In this document: positions 55,700 through 64,000 of the stretch, one piece after another
How the letters are laid out: every line of letters begins with the position of its first letter
How positions within the stretch are numbered: the stretch's first letter is position 1
NCBI GenBank assembly: GCA_019925795.1
Contig: CM034304.1
Coordinates: forward strand, 24,444,228 to 24,508,227
DNA length: 64,000 nucleotides
From: Dendrobium chrysotoxum
Taxonomy: Eukaryota > Streptophyta > Magnoliopsida > Asparagales > Orchidaceae
Reading direction: 5' to 3'
Made by a program: the position numbers and the translations under genes
Notes under the pieces: model-generated
Told to the model about the DNA's origin: nothing
Databases searched by the model: none
Seen by the model: the letters and a program-made list of their open reading frames with translations, nothing else

Positions 55700-57785
55700 A
55701 ATTAATATTATTAGTTAATTTTTTTTTTTATCAAAGGAATTAGTTAAATAGGTTTTTTAGAAATTCTTGTTAGGATAATAAATTTTCTTTTTATTTATAC
55801 ATTAATTACTTAATTAATATACTGAAATAGATATGGCAGTGAACCAATTGATTAACAAGGATGCTATTCAATAATTATTACTTAGTATAAAATATGCTAG
55901 TTTGTCATGTATTAATTAATTTATATTTTATACAATAAAAATAACAAGAAACTTTTATCTCACTATATGGGGTCGGCTACATGAATCATTTTTTTGTCAT
56001 GTTTGTTTGACTGATTTTGCACTGGCTGTAATTAATTTATATTTTTATAACTAACTAAATATTTTTTTTCATTTTTTAATTTTATAATAATAGAAACTAG
56101 CATTAAAACATTTTTTTACCAAGCAATTCAAGCTATTACAGCACTCTAGACAAGAACCTAAAGGGTAATTTTATCAAACAGTTATCTGTGTTACTGAACA
56201 TAGCACAACACTTCTTAAAATTGCACAACATTGAACATGACACAATTGCCAAACAAAATCTAAAAAAAGCATAGCGAAACAATTATGGGATAATTACCAT
56301 TGGTGTTATGTTATGAATTTGTTGGATTTTTTCTGAGCTTAGTGATTTAATTTTTTCCATTACATGAGGAAAAATTCTCATGTGTCAGAAAATAAAATGT
56401 CCTCTTTGTTATCAAAACCTACTGAGCATTTCTGTAGAGAATATGACAGGTAGAATCTTCTCACGAAAATTAACAACTTAAATCCTTGAGAAGTAGTCCA
56501 TTTCTTGAACCAAATAGTACATAAAGTAATACGGATCAAAATCCATGATGATATTCAACCTTTGTGATCTGTAATCTTATATAAGAGGATGATGGATAGC
56601 CTCAAGGTGACGCCTACAAAGGGGGGCATGAGCCACATGACTTTCATCAGGTGGGGCTTAGGTCAGGTTTTTTTTAAAATTGGGTGATGCTGGCCAGGTG
56701 ATGATTGGGGCATTTCTCGCCAGCCTATGGCTTCTTCAAGTTGGGCCCCTTCATCATCAAGAAAGAGTGCACCATTAAGATGTTGTACATATTGTAAGTA
56801 TGGAAATGTGCCATGGACTAGCTATCCAACAACAACAATCCTTTAATGGACTAGCTATCTGAACATAATTATTTCCAACTCTATTTATAGTCATTCGTTG
56901 AAGTCTAGGGAGATTAAGATTAATCTGAACATAATTTTTTTTCTCGGAGGATGAATTACTGACACCATAACCTATTTGTGAAATTGTTCTGCTATCAATA
57001 TTTAAAACTTTTTTGGTCTTTCAACAAGTTGTAGACTCATAAGGCCTATGCAAGAGCTTAACTTGAGCATCGCCAGACACCAATTCCTTCACTCATTATA
57101 TGTAACATTCCCTCGAAAAGTAACCATTAATGGTTTGCGAGTTCAAAATAGTTATTTTGAGGAAACTTTAACCAGTTTAAGCTTATACAGAACAGGTCCT
57201 TCACACTATTGTGTTTGAATAAACTGCTTTCTCTCATTCATCTTACCAGGTACACAAGTCTGCAACCATCCTACAGCAACTGGCAGCCGTTTGCTGTCTT
57301 AGTGAACGAACATCCTTAATTATATTTCAAATCTCCAGCAGAATATGCTCATTGCTTTCTCCGAAGCCCCTAAAATTATATTTCACCAATGCTATGCATC
57401 AGCATCATCATAATCGTTAGACTTAAATGAAAAAAGAAAATGGCAATTTAGCTGTATGATATAATGCTCTATCCTGTTGTCTCTCTATCCCTAATCACGC
57501 AATTAGGAGAGAAAAAAAAAATAATGAATGACAAATCTAGTAGTTGCATATTAGCACCAAACACTTGTGCCTGAAGTTCTTCAAAACTTAATTTTTGATT
57601 GGGGCTTCACAATTCAGGTTGCGTTGAAACACTTCATTTAAAATATGCCAAAAACTGGTGATTAATATGATTTTTGAATGTCTTAAATAGTATGGCAAAC
57701 TCTTAGCCCTAAGCATGTTATTATATTTTCTTTTTTTTTTCTTGCTATGATCTTTTTTATTATGCCCTGACATGTTCTCTATTTA
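55700..57785. other. AT-rich noncoding region with a common plant repeat word
   Basis: No gene found. CACTATATGGGGTCGGCTAC (55961-55980), followed by ATGAATC, is a word familiar from plant interspersed repeats, perhaps a short retroposon tail. CCAACAACAACAA occurs at 56826. A more GC-balanced patch at 56590-56770 has no frame I can support. Confidence 0.4.
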
Positions 57786-57789
57786 ATAG

Positions 57790-58014
57790 GCCCAAACTCT
57801 TCCCGCAGAGTATCTCAGACAAGGAGAAGCTGAAACCCTAGTTCCGCTATGGCTGAATGCCCTTGCTAGCGCAGCATCAGATTATCTTGCTAGCAAGACA
57901 TCTGATGCTGCCTTGATAGATCACGGACACATGCTGGGAAAAGGGGGGAGAACTCTGAAGCGTCTTATCAGAGACTTTGCTGATACTCATCGCAATTTTC
58001 CTAAGCCACCTTAA
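57790..58014 (+). CDS. Exon-like frame, 74 codons, host-gene fragment of unknown family
   Basis: After an acceptor-like TTTAATAG (57782-57789) a frame runs to TAA at 58012. The product is balanced and soluble-looking: AQTLPAEYLRQGEAETLVPL, WLNALASAASDYLASKTSDA, GHMLGKGGRTLKRLIRDFAD. Codon composition is clearly unlike neighbouring AT-rich DNA. It looks like amphipathic helices, as in alpha-helical repeat proteins, but I cannot name a family. A second candidate exon lies at 58077-58125 after TTTCCAG, ending in TGA. No suitable GT donor joins them. Upstream exons were not found, so this may be a last exon, an isolated duplicate, or a transposon-carried fragment. Confidence 0.45.
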   Translation, partial: AQTLPAEYLRQGEAETLVPLWLNALASAASDYLASKTSDAALIDHGHMLGKGGRTLKRLIRDFADTHRNFPKPP

Positions 58015-58076
58015 TATATTATCTGCATTCTAACCTGATATTTTGTCATCATGACCTAATTTCCAGCTCAGAGTTT

Positions 58077-58125
58077 TGAAGCAAAGCAGCAGTTCTTCCT
58101 GGAGGTCTGTTCTCGCATTGGATGA
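58077..58125 (+). pseudogene. Possible small terminal exon
   Basis: AATTTCCAG is followed by a frame reading (A)QSFEAKQQFFLEVCSRIG and a TGA at 58123. It sits 62 bp after the stop of the 57790 frame. The CTGGAG/GTCTGT junction at 58104 could instead be a donor. Weak evidence. Confidence 0.2.
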
Positions 58126-58129
58126 TGTA

Positions 58130-60480
58130 TCGCCCGTTTTGCTTCACAAATTTTGATAGTCTTGATCATTGTACATATATTGTTATCATCGTGTTGCCTA
58201 ACAGTCTCTCCATGATGTTAGTTCACTGTATGTATTCTACTACAAAACTACTAAACATTATATTATTGTTTATTGACAAACAATCACAGAAATTAATACG
58301 CTTTAGAAAAGCATTATTTAACAGAATTGTTGAGCATCCTAGGAGCTTTAATGTTCATCTGTCTTTCAGCAGTGTTATTTTAACATTCTTTAGTTTGTTG
58401 AAACATGTCTTAGGGTTTGTTGGGTAGCTTCTTTATAATTTTATTTTCTTTTTCTTGAATTTTTAATGTAAAAATTATTTTCAAGGGTATTTTTGTCATT
58501 TGGTTGCCAAAGCTATATGCATTAATATACCTTTTGTCATTTTATAACTCGATGAAATAATATTTAGCTTCTTATGAAGATTTTGGTCAAGGTTTTTTTT
58601 AGTGATATTGAGTGAATTAAATCACAAACACATTGGATAGGCAGGCCTAGTACCTAATACTTTTTGGTTGGTAGTCTAAACTCCCAACCAGTAGACTAAC
58701 AAGGCACTATAGATTTTGGTCTAGTCTTTCTCTATTTGAAGTAGTGTCAATCGTTATAGTTATGGGCTCTTCTTGTTTTGTTATATTAGGCATGTTATTC
58801 AAGCATGATAGATTTAAAATGGAGAGCCATTTGCTAAATAGCTTTAGAAGGCCAAAAAAAATTATATTTTTTACATCTAATTTAAGATTTTGAATTTAAA
58901 ATGCGAGTTTACATCAACCAAAAAAACCAAAAAAACCAAAAAATTTATTTTTTAGATTCTAGGTTTTTAAAAAAATTGAAGCTTACCCTATCGCCCAAGT
59001 TAGCAAACTTGACAAAAAGCCTCTCGATTGTTGTCAGCAAATACTTAATTGACAAAGCTCTTATATCTTGATCAATAACTTTAAAAATTTGTTCATGGTG
59101 GCTAATTTAGTGATTTTGACCTATGCTATCTAGGAAAGTCCCAAAGTGTTGGTGAACTAAATTGGAGAGATTTGATATTTGTTTTATGTTCAAATTATTT
59201 AGATATTGACCAAGTTAATGAAACTTGATTAGAAAAATTAAGAATCAAGAGAATTGACTAAGATTCTATCTTGGAACCTTATTGGCCAAATATCCATTCA
59301 TTGGTCTTGAACAATACACTCAAAGGTTTTAGTTCTCTACTTTATTTTTTGCTATTGCCAAAGCAAATACTTTTATGCATGCTACTAATCACAAAATTGA
59401 ATGAAAAACTTGCTTGCTCTATTTTTTGGTGACATGTGCAAGAAGATAATAGATTTTATGTGACGCCTACTAGATATGTCCAAGATCACTATCTCATTTT
59501 GATTAGTATATCTAGTCAAGGAGGAACCCCCAAATAAATCTTGCACCACTCATTTAAGTGGCAATAATGATAGAATGCAGTGAAAGCTAAATAAACAAAG
59601 TTTTCTTAAACAGTCGTCAAACATGTATGAGCTTCTAAAGGGGATGATCACTCTTTGCATTGGTTCTAATATTAGAATATGAAAGAGAATACACTTCCAA
59701 ATGCCATAATACAAAAATTTTCTATAAATTTCCCAAGCTTGCTGATGAGACTAGTTGAGATTTATTTGAATTCTTAAAAATTGATATTTTTTTATGTATA
59801 AGACTTCATGATTAATTTATCTTATGCATAATGATGAGAATAATTTCCATTAAGAACATCAATTATTTTATGGATGGTGGTTACGAGTTTGGTTTATAGT
59901 AGGGGAATAAATATGAACGGATGATTAATCCAATCAAAATCTCATTATTTCATCATCTAAGATTTCTTTGACAAACCCAATCTATCAATAACAAAATGGG
60001 AGTCCTTTTAGTAGCTATATATATTAGATATATTGAGTGGATTATAGTGATAGTCTACTAGAGGATCACACCCACTTTTGGACAGGTTCAAAGATTCGTT
60101 TTTTATTTTAAAATGTTTCTAAGATACAAGCATGGATAATTGTGGTTCAAAGGTACAGGTACAAGATCATTTAGGGTTCTATTGCTTTGCATCATTGAAT
60201 CATACTATAATTGGCTTGGAGACACAAAGCAACTACTTTTTGCTCAGAGATATAAAAGGGCCAATTCAATGTTTAAAGGATGAATAATAGACTTAAGAAA
60301 AGTACCTTAAATTATATGAGAACCCATTTCAGATTATTGACATGCTTAAATTGCATGATAGATGAAACTACAATGTATTCATAATTTACCTTGAGAAAGA
60401 GATCCCTAACTTAGCTCAAGTTCAACCAACCCAAAAGAATGCCTTAAGCGCAAAGGTAGAGTTAGAGTGACTTCAACTTT
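58130..60480. other. AT-rich region, nothing recognised
   Basis: Several kilobases of AT-rich DNA. A frame at 58122-58427 (+, 101 codons) has no domain and a Phe/Leu/Ile bias expected by chance. A short AACCAAAAAAACCAAAAAA run is at 58918-58940. Confidence 0.4.
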
Positions 60481-60499
60481 TATTTGTATGGGCATACTA

Positions 60500-61850
60500 T
60501 TATGAAACAAGGATTATATTTGTAGGAAGCCTTGTATAGAGTTGTCAGTTGATTTATATGAGAGATAAGGACTTATAACTCTAATTTTAAGGCCTAAAGA
60601 ATTAGGTTATATCCTTAGTGTCAGGAAGGCCAAAAGATGTTCATACTAACAAGATGGTTATACTAGCTTAATATTAGCCTAACTATTTATAATCGGTATT
60701 ATAGTTCTAATCTTATAGATGCTTGAGAATAGGGCTAATGACCTTGAGAGTTAGAAAGCCTCAAAAGAAAGTCTTATAACTCTAATTTTAGCGAAGGCCT
60801 TACAATATCAAAGGGTGAGGCAAGCCATAAAGAAGTTATAACTTGGTAATTAGGGTTCATATTTCGGACATTCAAATGGACTCAAATTTTTATAAATTTT
60901 AGTTCACAAGCTAAGGATGACATAAGAAATATTCCCTAAAATTTGAAGTTGCTTAAAGTTGTTTATGATTCATTAAAATTATTTATCTTTAAAATTTAAT
61001 AGTATGCTTACTGTTTTTAAATCCATTTTATTAAATTTTCTATGACTTTAGAGTTTATTATAATTTTATTGAAGCTTACTTTAGATTTTAGGATATCTCT
61101 TAAATTGCTTATGAATTTTGAAAATTTCAAGGTTAATTAGGGTATTTCTCATATAATGAAATTAAAGTTTGGTTATAAACTCCTCAAATGATCTATATAA
61201 ATCACAACCTAGTGATGGATTGAGGAATAACCTCTACAAATATGAGCTTGTTTAGAATTGTATTTAGTTTTATGATTTGTTAATTTTAAATTTGGATTAA
61301 TCTTGGAAAATTAGAAAAATCCAACTTTCTAGCTTCAAAATGATTTGAAATTATTTTTTTCATAATTTTACTATTTACTAGGATTTTGAGATATTTTATT
61401 GTACATTTTTATAATTTTAATTGAATTATTTAAATAAATTTGTAAAATCCTAGGACCATTTGGGTTTCTAATCTTACAAAAAATATAGGGTCTAAGAATT
61501 TCCGAACCAAATAATTTCAAAATATTTTGAAATTAAAATAGAGGATGTGAATTCCCTCAAGTTCTATCGCTAAAAGTTGGAAGTCATTTGAATAAGAAAT
61601 AAATTTTAGAAAATTTTTTAGATTTATAGGGAAAACTTTTTAATGATTTATAAATAGGACTAGATTTAATTTTGGCCAAAAAAAATCTCTTTATTTTTCT
61701 AAGACAGGACTAGTGTTATAAATGTTATTTTTTTAGATTTAAGAATTTGTTTAGAATTTATTCAAATCTAGGGTTCATTTAGGTGTATTTGCATTATAAA
61801 TTCATCTAAAGTTAACCCAAGCATTAAACTCTTATGAAAAAAAAAATTAG
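60500..61850. repeat. Degenerate repeats (TTATAACTCTAATTTTAAGGCCT type) and AT-rich DNA
   Basis: GGACTTATAACTCTAATTTTAAGGCC (about 60568), ATTATAGTTCTAATCTTATAG (about 60700) and GTCTTATAACTCTAATTTTAGCG (about 60773) recur between 60560 and 60800, as in old LTR-internal repeats. 60850-61850 is AT-rich with words such as TTTGAAATTATTTTTT and no frame. Confidence 0.4.
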
Positions 61851-63254
61851 AGAGGTCTTGGAGACCCCTAAGATTATCCCATAAGAATTAAGGGCAATTT
61901 AAAGGTGTTAATTAAATGTTTAACCCTACTGATTCAACCAAAAATAATTTATTCAAGACATCCAAATCCATTGTAAACTAGTTTCTATGGATTCATCTCA
62001 TTTTTCAAAATCTATAAGTTTTTTTTTAGTAAATCTAAATATACTTTTAATTAAATGAAATGCTAATGCAGCGCATACTTTATATATGATGCCGTCTGAT
62101 TGAGGCTTTTATAAAGAGGGAGAATAAGTGATCCACATGAGATAAATTCTAGTTTTCTGGTCTTATAGACTGGACAGTTTGAATCAATCTATGTGAAAAT
62201 GAAGAGAATTATAAGATAATTAGGACAAGATCAGAGCGGTCAATTATATTGGAATAGAATTGATGATGATCATATTATCCCACACCTCTAGCCGAAAACA
62301 AAAGTTGCTAATCACAACCATGTTTGTTGGGAACAATCAATGATGATCTTGATCCAATGGATGTGAGGATCAAGAAGGTGAGAAGGGATTATACTATAGT
62401 CAGATTCATATAGTATTGAAGTTGCATTCAAAATGCATTAAACAAAAATTCAAGTTAGGGTAAAACATTGTACACCTTAATCCAAGAAGTCTTACATTAA
62501 ATTGCTATTGACGGAGCTTTGCCTGACCACAACAAACAGTTTTGTTGAAACTCCTACTACTAAAGATGGATAGATCAACATGAGTGATTTTTCCATGAAG
62601 ACCTCATCAAAGCTTGGAGGCTTAGAGTTAGAGCTGAAAGTGGAGCTGCAGATTGATTAGGGTTAGAAGATGGAGCTCTAGGATGGAGACGAGTTTAGAA
62701 TGCACAAACAATTTTCACAAGAAACCAGGATATATATAGGCCAATCTCAAGATTCTTCCCTCCCCATTTTAATGGCAGCAAGGTCAATTTTGGGCTGAAA
62801 TCGTTAGGGACAACACACTAGGATGTTGTGAAATTTTTAGGAAGGTTCCAAGGTATTTGGACAATTGGCTTTTCTGTTAAAGCTGAACAAACTTGCCATA
62901 TTGGCAATCCATGGCCATTTTGGTCGGGCAACCAGTGATCAGCCACATCAAGCAATAATGGACAATGGGGGTCAGGTTTCTAATTCAAATTCACTAATAG
63001 GGTCAAGTTCAATTAGGTTCAATTCTTCAGCTAGCTCAAATTAGTTGGACTTAGGAAACTACCTTTAGGTTACAAGGGGTCTAGAAAAGTTTGAAAGAGT
63101 TTAGATTATATTTGATTAGATTTATTTCAAGAGGACCTCATATATATTAGTATGATATAAATATTGCAAAATCTTCTCTGATTGACTGATTCTTCTCTTT
63201 TCTCCTCCCTTCTCTCCTCTTCATGTATGATTAACAAGGCAATATATGGCCATC
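61851..63254. other. Unassigned region
   Basis: No frame, element end or repeat pair could be supported. A somewhat GC-richer part lies at 62300-62900. Confidence 0.4.
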
Positions 63255-63257
63255 TTA

Positions 63258-63387
63258 AGCTTCGTTTGGGACAGCTTTTTTACTGCTTTCTAAATCAGCC
63301 TTTTAGTACAAATATTTCTCGTCCAAAAAATTTTTGACCTAAAAAACGGCCTTAAAAAACAGTAAGAAAATTGTCCCAAATGAAGCC
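63258..63387. mobile_element. Tourist-like MITE (PIF/Harbinger type), 130 bp
   Basis: The left end AGCTTCGTTTGGGACAGC and the complement of the right end GGCTTCATTTGGGACAAT form inverted repeats that continue inward (TTTTTTACTG / TTTCTTACTG). A TTA target duplication flanks it (63255-63257 and 63388-63390), the three-base type of PIF/Harbinger. No coding capacity. Confidence 0.85.
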
Positions 63388-63756
63388 TTACAACATCCAA
63401 CAGAAAGCAATCTACATTAGGTTTTTTTTTCCTCGATCAAACTACTGTTTTTATGGAATCTCATTCAGTGTCTTTCTATCTTGTATTATTAAAAACCAAG
63501 TAAAAGATGCATTTTAATTTCAAGGGTCAAAAGGAAATATATCATCTATTTTTCCTCACCACAGAAATTCCCATTACACTCTTCCAAACACTTACCCCAA
63601 TTTTTGCCAATATGCATTCCCACTCCATCCCCTTTTCATAAAATAAAAGACAGAAGAGTTTCATATGATCTAACCTCCTGATTTTGGTGCAGTAGAATAT
63701 AGCTTCTCTATCCATTAGTATTCAATGGATTAATCAATGTTTGCTGGGTTGGTGGC

Positions 63757-64000
63757 TTATTGTTTCTCCCTCCAATTTGCTCCCCACATCATCGCCTCAG
63801 ACACTGCTCTATCCCGGTCAAATTCCTTCTTCAATATGCTAGTAATCTGGCTAGGAGAATCATCCTTTTCAAGTACATAGGCATCCCACTTGCACCCATT
63901 CTCATGATTTTCTTGCTCCATTTTCTCGTCCCTTAGCCCTTGGCTTCGCCGTTCCTCAGAGTGGTGACTTGATGTATGGGGATCATACGGTTTGGTTACC
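63757..64000 (-). CDS. C-terminal part of an unidentified host protein, runs off the window
   Basis: On the minus strand one frame is open from the right edge (first full codon at 63999) for 80 codons to TAA at 63759-63757. The product is hydrophilic and charged: PYDPHTSSHHSEERRSQGLR, then KWDAYVLEKDDSPSQITSIL, KKEFDRDRAVSEAMMWGANW and a REKQ end. There is no bias of the kind seen in random AT-rich frames and no stop or frameshift. No start is visible; the first Met (in DEKMEQENHENG) is internal, so this is a partial gene. Family not recognised. The Tourist-like MITE 370 bp downstream is typical of gene-proximal DNA. Confidence 0.55.
   Translation of the reverse strand, partial: VTKPYDPHTSSHHSEERRSQGLRDEKMEQENHENGCKWDAYVLEKDDSPSQITSILKKEFDRDRAVSEAMMWGANWREKQ

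Noticed and set aside
58122..58427. 101-codon plus-strand frame as a gene
   Set aside because: Hydrophobic chance-like composition in AT-rich DNA, no homology recognised, and it overlaps the end of the exon-like frames in another phase.

Overview
This is an AT-rich stretch of a land-plant nuclear genome, probably a large repeat-rich one. It is made mainly of LTR retrotransposons of lineages known from flowering plants (Ty3/gypsy Del-Tekay and Tat types, Ty1/copia SIRE-Maximus-like), with tRNA-Met primer sites, a TRIM, a hAT-type and a Tourist-type non-autonomous element, microsatellites, and almost no host coding sequence. The sequence alone does not fix the species. No bacterial-type operons, CRISPR arrays, rRNA or tRNA genes were seen.

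Layout. 1-1447: pyrimidine-rich leader, purine tract and short repeats. 1448-14824: a decayed minus-strand Del/Tekay-type gypsy element (3' LTR on the left; integrase, RT-RNase H, protease and gag pseudogenes reading leftward; PBS at 7834-7846). Its 5' LTR is split by a pol-less copia element (8433-13830) that has its own LTRs, PBS, PPT and a degenerate 5-bp target duplication. 15066-17639: two copies of a ~1.1-1.2 kb LTR-like repeat, the second carrying an inverted duplication. 18071-18376: an unrecognised open reading frame. 18480-20100: an LTR fragment abutting a repeat that starts TGTGGGCTCC. 20100-25600: several degenerate tandem repeats and an (AT)n(GT)40 microsatellite.

26095-46276: a minus-strand Tat-type gypsy element in three pieces. 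Its integrase is split by ~6.6 kb of unexplained DNA (26741-33359). Its RT is split by an almost complete SIRE-like copia element (35583-45252) with a perfect CAGCA target duplication. 46277-50239: a segment bounded by ~85-bp inverted TGTGGGCTCC termini, with a 684-bp hAT-type element inside it (8-bp duplication GTTGCAAG). 52768-53440: a perfect TRIM (223-bp LTRs, TGGAC duplication). 53441-55610: remnants of a third, plus-strand gypsy element. 55700-63240: mostly AT-rich DNA with one exon-like frame (57790-58014). 63258-63387: a Tourist-like MITE. 63757-64000: an open frame running off the right edge on the minus strand, the best candidate for a real host gene.

Functionally the window is a nested retrotransposon graveyard. 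Every recognisable element protein carries stops, frameshifts or lost catalytic residues, and many of the lesions are the C-to-T/G-to-A kind expected of methylated, silenced DNA. The most unusual structure is a dense cluster of 16-18 bp palindromes (type GATCGTCCNGGACGATC) in the upstream half of all four copia LTRs. Its unit number differs between the two LTRs of one element.
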